This document shows, in pieces, positions 24,034 through 32,653 of a DNA stretch of 63,382 bases (the first letter of the stretch is position 1; the number at the start of each line of letters is the position of its first letter). This DNA comes from Pseudomonadota bacterium (GTDB lineage Bacteria > Pseudomonadota > Alphaproteobacteria > Rhizobiales > Tepidamorphaceae). The stretch lies in the NCBI GenBank assembly GCA_023458595.1, contig JAEWYT010000052.1, positions 1 to 63,382 of the forward strand, in the 5' to 3' direction. A program made the position numbers and the translations under genes. Below the pieces are notes generated by a model, which saw only the letters and a program-made list of their open reading frames with translations, did not search any database and had not been told where the DNA came from.

Positions 24034-25452
24034 TCAGAAGCGCCGCGTGAGTTCGAACGTGCCCGCCCAGGCGCCCTGCGCGTCCTGCACCCCCGCAACC
24101 GTGGGATCGAGGTCGAAGCCGCGATAGTCGATGCGGCCGTAGTGGATGTCCAGCATGAAGGTCGTGCGGGGTGTCGGCTGCCACTGCACGTTCGCGAAGC
24201 CTTCCAGGCTGGCGACATCGAGAGCGGCGGGGACCGCCGGCTGCCCTTTCAGCGCCGTGCCGGCCGCGCCGTAGTCCGTTTGCGAGTAGCCCGCGCCGAA
24301 CGATGTCGAGATTTCGCCCGTCCAGTAGTGGGTGAGCGAGGAGACGGCCGACCACTTGCGCACCCGGTCGAGGATGCAGTTCGTCGGTCCGCACCGTCCC
24401 CAGACGACCGCCGTGCTGTCGCCGTAGAAATCCTGCAGGTACTGGCTCGCGCCGTCGGTGTAGTTCGCGAGGAACGTGAACTTGTCGCCCGTTCCCGTCG
24501 GCAGATCGAGCGCGAGGCCGCCGAGCAGCGCGTAGCCGGCGGAGCTGTCGTTGGCGACCGGAACGCTCGCCCCGGCGATCGTCAGCGTCTCGACGTAGCG
24601 GTTCTGGTGCATGGCGGCCGCGATCTGCGCCGAGCCGACGCCGGGCCGGTCCCATTTCAGCGCCGCCACCAGGTCGGGCATATCGTTGCCGTCGGTCGTC
24701 ACCGACAGGGCGGTCGCCGGGGCGGGTATGACGGGCGCGTTCGCGCCGAGGCCGACGATCGCCGCCGGCGGCGATTCGTAGTTCTGGTCCTCGATGGCGA
24801 CGGCGAGCGAGAACCCGCGGCCGAGAGTTTGCGTGTATCGCAGCTGGTTGCGCCGGATCGCCGTGGAGTTGTCGCCGACGACCGTGTAGGGGTCGGAGTA
24901 GGAAGGCCCGGAGTCCAGATGCAGGAACGTCGACCATGTCTTGCCGAGCGTCCAGTTGCCGAACTGCACGTAGGCATGCCGCAATCCGAACGGGCCTCCC
25001 GTCCTCGTCTCGTCGTCGACGGCTTCCAGTTCGACGAGCGCGCGCACCGTGCCGTATTCGGTATCGGAACGCACTTCGGTGTGGATGCGCGCCTCGCTGT
25101 ATGCCTGGACCGTGTCGTACTGCATCCCGGGATCGATCGTCGGCACCACGCCGCTCGGGGCGACCGAGCGGCCGTTGACCGCGATGTCCGCGACCACGTA
25201 GCCGTCGGTGCCGAGCCAGTTCTTGTCGATCGCGCTCATGTCGAACCGCACGAAGCCGCCGAACTTCATGCAGATGTCGCTGTCCGGCACCGCTTGCAGC
25301 CCGGCGGTCTCGCATCGGTCGAGGGTCTGCCGCGCGGGCTGAAGCGCCTTCAGATCCGCGGTGGCTCCGGTGCCCGGCGCCGACAAGGATGCCGCCGCCA
25401 GCGCCGCGATGGCGGCCGGCGAGCGTGGCGGTCGTCGGATCGGATCGAGCAT
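24034..25452 (-). CDS. Alphaproteobacterial porin (Porin_2 family)
   Basis: The 472-residue product from ATG 25452 has a signal peptide (SPAAIAALAAASLSAPG), then the typical Porin_2 start, with Cys-containing loop CETAGLQAVPDSDICMKFGG and the FVRFDMSA strand, a series of beta strands, and the closing strand FELTRRF with terminal Phe. Porin_2 proteins are trimeric outer-membrane channels of Rhizobiales. The Asp-rich loop (AVDDETRTGGPFG) probably forms the constriction. It is divergent from the multiheme cytochrome gene. No operon partner is seen. Confidence 0.88.
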   Translation of the reverse strand: MLDPIRRPPRSPAAIAALAAASLSAPGTGATADLKALQPARQTLDRCETAGLQAVPDSDICMKFGGFVRFDMSAIDKNWLGTDGYVVADIAVNGRSVAPSGVVPTIDPGMQYDTVQAYSEARIHTEVRSDTEYGTVRALVELEAVDDETRTGGPFGLRHAYVQFGNWTLGKTWSTFLHLDSGPSYSDPYTVVGDNSTAIRRNQLRYTQTLGRGFSLAVAIEDQNYESPPAAIVGLGANAPVIPAPATALSVTTDGNDMPDLVAALKWDRPGVGSAQIAAAMHQNRYVETLTIAGASVPVANDSSAGYALLGGLALDLPTGTGDKFTFLANYTDGASQYLQDFYGDSTAVVWGRCGPTNCILDRVRKWSAVSSLTHYWTGEISTSFGAGYSQTDYGAAGTALKGQPAVPAALDVASLEGFANVQWQPTPRTTFMLDIHYGRIDYRGFDLDPTVAGVQDAQGAWAGTFELTRRF

Positions 25453-25664
25453 CGTTTGCCGGTCCCGGCTGTCGGGAGGTGTCCTCAGTGCAAGTCCAGC
25501 GCATTGCCGCCGGTGCTCCGGCGATGTCGAATCCGCCCCGTTTCCGTTATTAGCCAATTCATCGAATATTGGAAGAACCGGCGGGGCGTGACAGAATGAA
25601 CGTCCGGCCGCCCGAAGTTCGTCGGGCCGGCGCGTCGCGTTCGACGGGAGACGAGTAGCGAAGC

Positions 25665-27962
25665 ATGTCGGACCGTCGATCCTCCGGAGCCTGGACCCTG
25701 CTCGCCGGGGCGCTCGGCTCGGCGCTCTTCGTGCTTGTGGCCGGCTTCTTCCTGACCGGCGGCGTCGCCGATGCCGACGACACGGCGGTGGCCGCGGCGC
25801 CCGCCGGGAGCATCGCCTACGTCTCCGACGGCGCCTGCGCCGGCTGCCATGCCGCGGAGGCGGCGGCGTGGTCGGATTCGCACCATGCGCACGCCATGGA
25901 GAAGCCGAGCGAGGCCTCCGTCCGCGGCGATTTCGGCGATGTCGCGTTCGAGGGTCCTTCCGGCCGCTATCGCTTCTTCCGCCGGGACGGCGGCTATTTC
26001 GTCGAGGCCGAGGGCGAGGACGGAAGGGTCGGCGAGTTCGAGATCGTCTACACCTTCGGCTGGACGCCGCTCCAGCAATACCTCGTCGAACTGGATCGCG
26101 GCCGCCTGCAGGCGCTCTCGGTCGCCTGGGATACCGAAGAGGGCCGCTGGTTCGATCTGGCCGAGGATCCGGTCGGGCCCGGCGACCCGTTCCACTGGAC
26201 GGGGCGCGAGTACAACTGGAACTTCCGTTGCGCCGATTGCCATTCGACGGATCTCCAGCGCCACTACGACCTCGCCTCGGACAGCTACGCGACGACCTAT
26301 TCGGCGGTGAATGTCGGCTGCCAGTCCTGCCACGGCCCCGGCAGCGCCCATGTCGCCTGGGCGGAGGGCCGGCCGGCCGGCACGGAGTACGGCGCCGCGG
26401 TGGAAACCGGCCTCGTGGTGGACCCGCGCGGCGACAGGCAGGTCGAGACCTGCGCCCAGTGCCACTCCCGCCGCCGGCAGATCACCGACCACCATGTCGC
26501 CGGGGCTCCGTTCCTGGACGATTACACGCCCTCGCTTCTCGACGACGGCCTCTATTTTCCGGACGGCCAGATCCGCGACGAGGTCTACGTCTACGGCTCC
26601 TTCCTGCAGAGCCGCATGTTCGCCGAGGGCGTGGTCTGCTCGGACTGCCACGATCCCCATTCCGGCACGCTTCACGCCGACGGCAACGCCGTCTGCACCG
26701 CCTGCCACAACGAGACGCCGCCCGAGCGGTTCTCGGGCATCAGGCCGCTCGCCTACGATTCGCCCGCCCACCATTTCCACGAGACCGGCGAGCCGGGTTC
26801 GTTCTGCGTCGACTGCCATATGCCCGAGCGCACCTACATGATGGTCGATCCGCGCCGCGACCATTCCTTCCGCGTCCCGCGTCCGGACCTCGCCGCGCGG
26901 ACCGGATCGCCCGACGCCTGCACGGGCTGCCATGCCGGCAAGGATGCGACCTGGGCGGCGGCGCGGATCGAGGAATGGTACGGGCCGGACCGGCGCAGGG
27001 AGCGGCGTTTCGGCGAGGCTCTGGCGCTCGGCCGTTCGGGTGCGCCGGGGGCGGGCGAACGGCTCGCCGCGCTCGCGACGGACCGGGCGCAGCCGGCGAT
27101 CGCCCGCGCGTCCGCGGTCGAGTCGCTCAGGGCCTATCTCGACGCGACGACCGGCCAGGCGGTCGCTTCCTCGCTCGGCGATCCCGATCCCATGGTCCGC
27201 GTCGCCGCGCTTCGCAGCCTCGAAGGCGTGCCGCCCGACGCGCTGGTCGACCTCGCCGGGCCCCTGCTGAACGATCCCGTGCGGTCCGTCCGGATCGCCG
27301 CCGCGCGCGTCCTGGCGTCCGCGCCGGGAGAGATGTTCCTGGGCGACCGCCGCAGCGCCTATCGGGCCGCGTCGGACGAGTACGTCGCCTCGGAGCTGGC
27401 CGCGGCCGAGCGTCCGGAATCGCATCTGAACCTCGGCACATGGTGGGCCGAGCGCCGCGATCCCGAGAAGGCCGAGGCCGCCTACCGGACCGCCCTGCGG
27501 CTCGCCCCCGGCTTCGTTCCCGCGCTCGTCAATCTGGCCGAGCTGAAGCGCGCGCTCGGGGACACGGCCGAGGAGGCCGTGCTGCTCGAAAGAGCCCATT
27601 CGCTGGAGCCGGAGAATGCCGACGCCGTCCACGCGCTGGCCCTGCTCAGGGTGCGTCAGGGGCGCCGCGAGGAGGCGCTGCCGCTGCTCGCCGAAGCGGT
27701 CCGGCTCGCGCCGGAATCGGCCCGTTACGCCCATGTCTACGCAGTCGCGCTGGATTCGCTGGACCGGCCGGAGGAGGCCCGCGAGGTCCGCGTGGCCGCG
27801 CTGGAATGGCATCCCTACGACGTCGAGCTCCTCGCCGGGCTGCTTCGCTACCAGCTCGGCGCCCGCGATCGCGCCGGCGCCCTCGACACCGTGAACCGGC
27901 TCCTGGCGCTGAGGCCGCAGGACTCCGAGCTCGCCCGCCTGAAGACGCAGCTCGGCGGCTAG
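25665..27962 (+). CDS. Octaheme cytochrome c with C-terminal HEAT and TPR repeats
   Basis: The 765-residue protein has an N-terminal membrane anchor or signal (about 11-33) and eight CxxCH haem-binding motifs in the first 430 residues: CAGCH, CADCH, CQSCH, CAQCH, CSDCH, CTACH, CVDCH and CTGCH. Several extra His residues (HHAH, DHHVAG, PAHHFHE) can act as distal ligands. HEAT-like repeats follow (about 440-540), then TPR repeats (about 570-760). This layout matches the cytochrome c554-like/TPR family exported to the periplasm. It probably moves electrons to or from a partner held by the TPRs. No partner reductase, CymA or porin-cytochrome gene is nearby apart from the divergent porin. Confidence 0.88.
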   Translation: MSDRRSSGAWTLLAGALGSALFVLVAGFFLTGGVADADDTAVAAAPAGSIAYVSDGACAGCHAAEAAAWSDSHHAHAMEKPSEASVRGDFGDVAFEGPSGRYRFFRRDGGYFVEAEGEDGRVGEFEIVYTFGWTPLQQYLVELDRGRLQALSVAWDTEEGRWFDLAEDPVGPGDPFHWTGREYNWNFRCADCHSTDLQRHYDLASDSYATTYSAVNVGCQSCHGPGSAHVAWAEGRPAGTEYGAAVETGLVVDPRGDRQVETCAQCHSRRRQITDHHVAGAPFLDDYTPSLLDDGLYFPDGQIRDEVYVYGSFLQSRMFAEGVVCSDCHDPHSGTLHADGNAVCTACHNETPPERFSGIRPLAYDSPAHHFHETGEPGSFCVDCHMPERTYMMVDPRRDHSFRVPRPDLAARTGSPDACTGCHAGKDATWAAARIEEWYGPDRRRERRFGEALALGRSGAPGAGERLAALATDRAQPAIARASAVESLRAYLDATTGQAVASSLGDPDPMVRVAALRSLEGVPPDALVDLAGPLLNDPVRSVRIAAARVLASAPGEMFLGDRRSAYRAASDEYVASELAAAERPESHLNLGTWWAERRDPEKAEAAYRTALRLAPGFVPALVNLAELKRALGDTAEEAVLLERAHSLEPENADAVHALALLRVRQGRREEALPLLAEAVRLAPESARYAHVYAVALDSLDRPEEAREVRVAALEWHPYDVELLAGLLRYQLGARDRAGALDTVNRLLALRPQDSELARLKTQLGG

Positions 27963-27978
27963 CCCGCGTTCGACGGGC

Positions 27979-28509
27979 TCACGGCATCTTCGATTTCAGC
28001 TTGATGGTCTCGCCGTCGACGACGAACGTGCCGTAGCCGTGGTGGTGGATCGTCCTCGGCGTCTTGCGCTTCGCCGCCCGCCACGCCTGCACCACCTCGA
28101 GGACGAACAGGTTGTACTGCGGCACCAGCCGCGTATCGACGACGCGGCATTCGAGGTTGGCGAAGCACTCCTTGACGAGCGGCGCGGAAACCCGCCCGGC
28201 CGGCAGCGGCGTCAGGCCGATCTCCGCGAACTTGTCGGTGTCGCGGCCCGAGCAGTTGCCGACGGCGACGACCTTCTCCGCCATCTCGACCGGGGGGATC
28301 GCGATCACGCACTCCTTCGTCGCCTTCAGCGCGGCGAAGCTGTAGTCGCCGGCGCTGACGACGCAGGCGACGAGCGGCGGCGTGAACTCGACCATCATGT
28401 GCCAGGACATGGTCATCACGTTCGGCCTGCCCTTCCGCGCGGTCGTCAGCATCACGACCGGGCCGGGCTCGAGCAGCTGATAGACCTCGGAAAGCGGGAA
28501 GTCCCTCAT
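27979..28509 (-). CDS. Flavin reductase-like FMN-binding protein
   Basis: The 176-residue product begins MRDFPLSEVYQLLEPGPVVM and carries the split-barrel flavin-reductase motif: LTTARKGRPNVMTMSWHMMV, then GDYSFAALKATKECVIAIP. The NCSG segment and DTDKFAEIGLTPL region match the DIM6/NtaB subgroup that binds FMN and reduces it with NAD(P)H or serves monooxygenases. ATG 28509 gives a family-length protein. It converges with the cytochrome gene with 16 bases between, and no monooxygenase partner is visible. Confidence 0.9.
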   Translation of the reverse strand: MRDFPLSEVYQLLEPGPVVMLTTARKGRPNVMTMSWHMMVEFTPPLVACVVSAGDYSFAALKATKECVIAIPPVEMAEKVVAVGNCSGRDTDKFAEIGLTPLPAGRVSAPLVKECFANLECRVVDTRLVPQYNLFVLEVVQAWRAAKRKTPRTIHHHGYGTFVVDGETIKLKSKMP

Positions 28510-28741
28510 CGCGGTTGGGTCCTCGGATATTGCCCCGCGCCGGAGCGGGCCTCGGTGGAGACGAGCGGTCCGCCGGGCGCCCGGGCGGCGGCGAACGGGA
28601 TATCGGCCATGTCGCACCGCCTCGGCGAAGGCCGGCCGGGGGCGGCCAACAATGCCCCGTTCGCCCGATCGCGGCAAATCGTTTACCCTTGATTCACTAT
28701 CATGCCGCCCAACATTCGAGTTCACCGACGGAGCGGAGACG

Positions 28742-29926
28742 ATGCGGACGACAGGCAAGATCGCCCTTTTCCTGAGCCTGACGGCGTTTGCGGCCGGGCC
28801 GGCCGCCGCCGAGAGCTTTTCCTCCTGCGTCGCCGGCCTCAAGTCGGCGGTGATCAAGGCCGGCGTGAGCCGGCAGACCGCCTCGCGCGCGCTCGACGGG
28901 CTGCAGCCCGACGAGAAGGTGCTGCGGCTCTCGAAGGTTCAGCCCGAGTTCAAGACGCCGATCTGGGACTATCTCGGCTTCCTCGTCGACGAGCAGCGCG
29001 TCGCCGAGGGCCAGGCGATGATGCGCAAGTACGATGCGGTCCTGCGCTCGGCCGAGCGCAATTTCGGCGTCAACCGCTTCGTCATCGCCGCCGTCTGGGG
29101 CGTGGAGACCGACTACGGTCGCGAGGTCGGCACGAGCTACCTGCCGCAGGCCCTGTCGACGCTGGTCTGCCAGGGCGGCAACCGCACGAGCTTCTGGCGC
29201 GGCGAGCTGGTCGCGGCTCTGAAGCTCGTCGACCGCGGCGACCTGCGCCTCGAGGAGCTGTACGGGTCCTGGGCGGGCGCCTTCGGCCAGACCCAGTTCA
29301 TCCCCTCGACCTACCAGCGCCTCGCCGTCGATTTCGACGGCGACGGCCGCCGCGACCTCGTCCGCTCGACCGCCGACGCCCTGGGTTCCACCGCGAACTA
29401 CCTGAAGCGCGCCGGCTGGGCGCCGGGCGAATCCTGGCTGATCGAGGTGAAGGTCCCGGCCGGCTACAACGGCCCGACCGGGCGCAAGGCGAAGGCGCCG
29501 CTGTCGACCTGGGCGAGCCGCGGCATCGTGCGCGCCGACGGGACCCGGCTTTCGGGCGGCGCCCAGGCCGGCCTGCTGCTGCCGGCGGGGCCGCACGGGC
29601 CCGGTTTTCTCGTCTTCCGCAATTTCGATGCGATCTATTCCTACAATCAGGCCGAATCCTACGCGCTGGCGATCTCCCATCTCGCCGACCGGCTCGCCGG
29701 CTATCCCCCGTTCCGCACGCCCTGGCCGACGGACGATCCCGGCCTGACCCGCGCCCAGCGCCTGCACCTGCAGAAGCTTCTGATCGCCAAGGGCTACGAC
29801 ATCGGCGAGGCGGACGGGAAGATCGGCCCGAAGACCCGCGAGGCGATCGCCGACGCCGAGAAGCGCTTCGGCCTGCCGGAAACCGGCCGCGCCGGGACGA
29901 AGATCTACAAGGCGCTCGGCGGCTGA
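28742..29926 (+). CDS. Lytic murein transglycosylase with peptidoglycan-binding domain
   Basis: The 394-residue product has a signal peptide (IALFLSLTAFAAGPAAAES), an MltB-type SLT_2 catalytic domain with catalytic Glu122 in AAVWGVETDYG, the FGQTQFIPSTY motif and a C-terminal PG-binding-1 domain (about 325-394, LTRAQRLHLQKLL...DGKIGPKTREAI). MltB-family enzymes cleave the glycan strand between MurNAc and GlcNAc to give anhydro-MurNAc. Cys28 and Cys152 may form a disulfide; there is no lipobox, so it is soluble periplasmic. GGAGACG lies directly before the ATG. Confidence 0.93.
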   Translation: MRTTGKIALFLSLTAFAAGPAAAESFSSCVAGLKSAVIKAGVSRQTASRALDGLQPDEKVLRLSKVQPEFKTPIWDYLGFLVDEQRVAEGQAMMRKYDAVLRSAERNFGVNRFVIAAVWGVETDYGREVGTSYLPQALSTLVCQGGNRTSFWRGELVAALKLVDRGDLRLEELYGSWAGAFGQTQFIPSTYQRLAVDFDGDGRRDLVRSTADALGSTANYLKRAGWAPGESWLIEVKVPAGYNGPTGRKAKAPLSTWASRGIVRADGTRLSGGAQAGLLLPAGPHGPGFLVFRNFDAIYSYNQAESYALAISHLADRLAGYPPFRTPWPTDDPGLTRAQRLHLQKLLIAKGYDIGEADGKIGPKTREAIADAEKRFGLPETGRAGTKIYKALGG

Positions 29927-30088
29927 ACGGCCGCTTTCCCGCCGCCGCGTCCGGTCGCGGTAGCGCCACTTTCGGCCGATAAGGCTTGCGAACGGCCGCG
30001 CCGTGGCGGAACATCGGGTCCGGGTGGAAACCCGAGCCGCGCGCGGCGGCGGATGCGCCGTTCGCGCGGCCCGTATCGGGAGAGAAAG

Positions 30089-32653
30089 ATGCGCCTTGCC
30101 CCCCTCGCCGAAATGGCCGTCCTCGGGATCGCGATCGTCGCCGGCGCCGCGCCGGCCCTGTCGGCGCCGGCCGTCACCACCGCGAACGTCAATTTCCGGG
30201 CCGGTCCGGGAACCGGCTACGCGAGCATGGGGACGCTGCCGCAAGGCACCGAGGTCGACCTCGGCGACTGCAGCGATTCCGGCGCCTGGTGCGCCGTCGG
30301 CTATCAGGGCAAGTCGGGCTTCGTCAGCGGCCAGTACGTGACCGCGACCGAGGATCAGAACGCCTGGCCGCGCGCCTACACGACCGACGGCGGCGCGACG
30401 ATCGTCCTCCACCAGCCCCAGATCACCGCCTGGGACGACTTCACCACGATCGACGCGCTGATCGCCGCCGAATACAAGCCGGACAAGGACGCGAGCGCGG
30501 TCTTCGGCGTCATCGGCGTCTCGGGCAGGACCCAGGCCGACGACGAAGCCGACGAAGTCGTCATCACCGACGTCAAGGTGACCGAGCTGAACTTCTCGGT
30601 GCTGAGCAGGGAACAGCTTGCCGGTCTCGCGCTCGAGGTCGGCAAGCTCGTGCCGACCGACCCGATCACCATGTCGGTCAATCGGGTGACCGCGAGCCTG
30701 GCGGCTTACGAGCAGCTCGGCGACGTCCAGGGCCTGAAGGACGATCCGCCGCCGATCTACGTCTCGCAGACGCCGGCGATCCTCGTCCAGACCGAGGGGG
30801 ACGCGGTCGAGGCGCCGGTCGAGGCGGTCGACGGGCTGAGCTTCGTCGTCAACACCAACTGGGACCTGTTCAAGGTCGCCGCCGACGGCGCCTACTACCT
30901 GCGCGACGAGAAGTCCTGGCTGACCGGCAAGTCCCTCGGGGGCGACTGGCAGCCCGCGGCGAGCCTTCCCGAGGTGCTTTCGAAGCTTCCCGACGACGAA
31001 AACTGGAAGGACGCCCGCGAGGCCATGCCGCCGACCCCCTTCGAGGCCGGCAAGGCGCCGAAGGTCGTCTATTCCGACAAGCCCGCCGAGCTGATCCAGA
31101 TCGACGGCGCCCCGCAGCTCGAGGCCGTGGCGGGCACGGACCTGGAGTGGGTCAGCAATTCGGAGAGCGACGTCTTCTTCCTGAAGACGACGAAGACCTG
31201 GTACGTGCTGCTGTCCGGCCGCTGGTTCTCGGGCCCCTCGCTGGAGGGCCCCTGGGCGAGCGCGACGACGAGCCTGCCGGACGACTTCCGCAAGATCCCC
31301 GACGACGCGCCCTACTACACGGTGCGCGCCTCGGTGCCGGGAACCTCCGAAAGCGACGAGGCGCGGCTCAAGGCGATGATCCCGCAGATGGCCCGCGTCG
31401 CCACCGACGGCACCGTCACCGGCTCGGTCGAATACGACGGCGAGCCGGACTTCCAGCCGATCGAGAACACCGCGCTCGCCTATGCCGCCAATACCGCCGA
31501 CCAGGTGATCCGCGTCGGCTCGCAGTACTACCTGCTGAAGGACGGCATCTGGTTCGTCGGCGACACGCCCACCGGGCCCTTCGCGGTGGCGACCTCGGTT
31601 CCCGAGCCGATCTACGAGATCCCGCCGTCCTCGCCGGTCTACAACGCCACCTACGTGCGCGTTTACGAGCAGGAGCCGGGCTACGTCTGGTTCGGCTACA
31701 CGATGGGCTACCTCGGCGCCTATCTCGCCTGGGACAGCCTCGTCTACGGCACGGGCTGGTACTACCGGCCCTATCTCGGCTGGTACGGAGCGGCGCGCTA
31801 CCCGATCTTCTATCCGCGTCCGCTCACGTACGGGTGCCTGTGCTACTACAACCCGGTTCGCGGCATCTACGGGCGCTACGGCTACGGCTACGGCCCCTAT
31901 CGCGGCCTCGGACGGTCGGCCTGGTACAACCCGCGCACCAACCGCTACGTGCGCGCGGGCTATTCCTACGGACCGGCCGGCAGCCGCGGCTTCGTCGCCG
32001 CCTACAATCCCTATACCCATCGCGGCGGCGTCGTCGCCGGCGGGCGCAACGTCTACCATTCCTGGAACGCGGCGGGCGTCACCAACGGCGTGACCTGGGC
32101 GCGCGGCCGCGGCAACATTTCGAACGCGCAGGCCAACCGGTGGCGCACGTCCGTCGGCTCGGCCGGCTTCTCGGCGGGCCGCCGTCCCGGCGACAACGTG
32201 TTCGCCGGCCGCGACGGGCAGGTCTACCGCAACAAGAACGGCCAGTGGCAGCAGCGCACCGGCAACAACTGGGGCGCGGTGCGCAGCGGCCAGGCCGTCG
32301 CCTCGCGGCCGGGCGCGCAGAACAGACCGGCGGTGCAGAACCGGCCCGCGGTTCAGAACAGGCCGGCGGTGCAGAACAGGCCGGCGGGCCAGCGCCCGGC
32401 GGCGGCCCGGCCCAACAAGCCGCAGAAGCCGAACTTCCAGCCGCGGCCGCAGGCGCCCTCGCATCCGAGCGTCCGCGTGCCGCAGAACCGCAACGTGCCG
32501 CAGCACCTGCGCTCCGACCAGTTCGGCCGGCAGTACGGCAACAAGGTCACCCACCAGAGCCGCGCGCAGGCCCGCCCGCCCGCGCAGTTCCACGCGCCGA
32601 GCCGTGGCGGCGGCGCGCCGCGCGCCCATGCCGGCGGCGGGCGCAGGCGCTAG
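30089..32653 (+). CDS. Large secreted protein with SH3b domain and Gly/Tyr-rich C-terminus
   Basis: This 854-residue protein has a signal peptide, a bacterial SH3b domain (about 30-90: VNFRAGPGTGYASMGTLPQG, AVGYQGKSGFVSGQY) and a long central region with repeated motifs (YVSQTPAILVQTEGD, VVYSDKPAELIQIDG, YYLLKDGIWFVGDTPTGPF, IPPSSPVYNATYVRVYEQEP). That region matches proteins usually labelled carbohydrate-binding family V/XII, whose function is unknown. Then come a Tyr/Gly-rich part (YGRYGYGYGPYRG), a Gly/Asn part and a basic tail with four QNRPAV repeats. It is likely an envelope or matrix protein. GGGAGAG precedes ATG 30089. SH3b domains often bind cell-wall peptides, which fits the lytic transglycosylase upstream. 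Confidence 0.75.
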   Translation: MRLAPLAEMAVLGIAIVAGAAPALSAPAVTTANVNFRAGPGTGYASMGTLPQGTEVDLGDCSDSGAWCAVGYQGKSGFVSGQYVTATEDQNAWPRAYTTDGGATIVLHQPQITAWDDFTTIDALIAAEYKPDKDASAVFGVIGVSGRTQADDEADEVVITDVKVTELNFSVLSREQLAGLALEVGKLVPTDPITMSVNRVTASLAAYEQLGDVQGLKDDPPPIYVSQTPAILVQTEGDAVEAPVEAVDGLSFVVNTNWDLFKVAADGAYYLRDEKSWLTGKSLGGDWQPAASLPEVLSKLPDDENWKDAREAMPPTPFEAGKAPKVVYSDKPAELIQIDGAPQLEAVAGTDLEWVSNSESDVFFLKTTKTWYVLLSGRWFSGPSLEGPWASATTSLPDDFRKIPDDAPYYTVRASVPGTSESDEARLKAMIPQMARVATDGTVTGSVEYDGEPDFQPIENTALAYAANTADQVIRVGSQYYLLKDGIWFVGDTPTGPFAVATSVPEPIYEIPPSSPVYNATYVRVYEQEPGYVWFGYTMGYLGAYLAWDSLVYGTGWYYRPYLGWYGAARYPIFYPRPLTYGCLCYYNPVRGIYGRYGYGYGPYRGLGRSAWYNPRTNRYVRAGYSYGPAGSRGFVAAYNPYTHRGGVVAGGRNVYHSWNAAGVTNGVTWARGRGNISNAQANRWRTSVGSAGFSAGRRPGDNVFAGRDGQVYRNKNGQWQQRTGNNWGAVRSGQAVASRPGAQNRPAVQNRPAVQNRPAVQNRPAGQRPAAARPNKPQKPNFQPRPQAPSHPSVRVPQNRNVPQHLRSDQFGRQYGNKVTHQSRAQARPPAQFHAPSRGGGAPRAHAGGGRRR
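32318..32389 (+). repeat. 18-bp coding tandem repeat, four copies (QNRPAV)
   Basis: Four near-identical 18-bp units encode QNRPAV, QNRPAV, QNRPAV and QNRPAG in the C-terminal tail of the SH3b protein. Units differ only by synonymous changes (AGACCG, CGGCCC, AGGCCG), which suggests an old expansion. Unit-number change would stay in frame and vary tail length. Confidence 0.85.
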
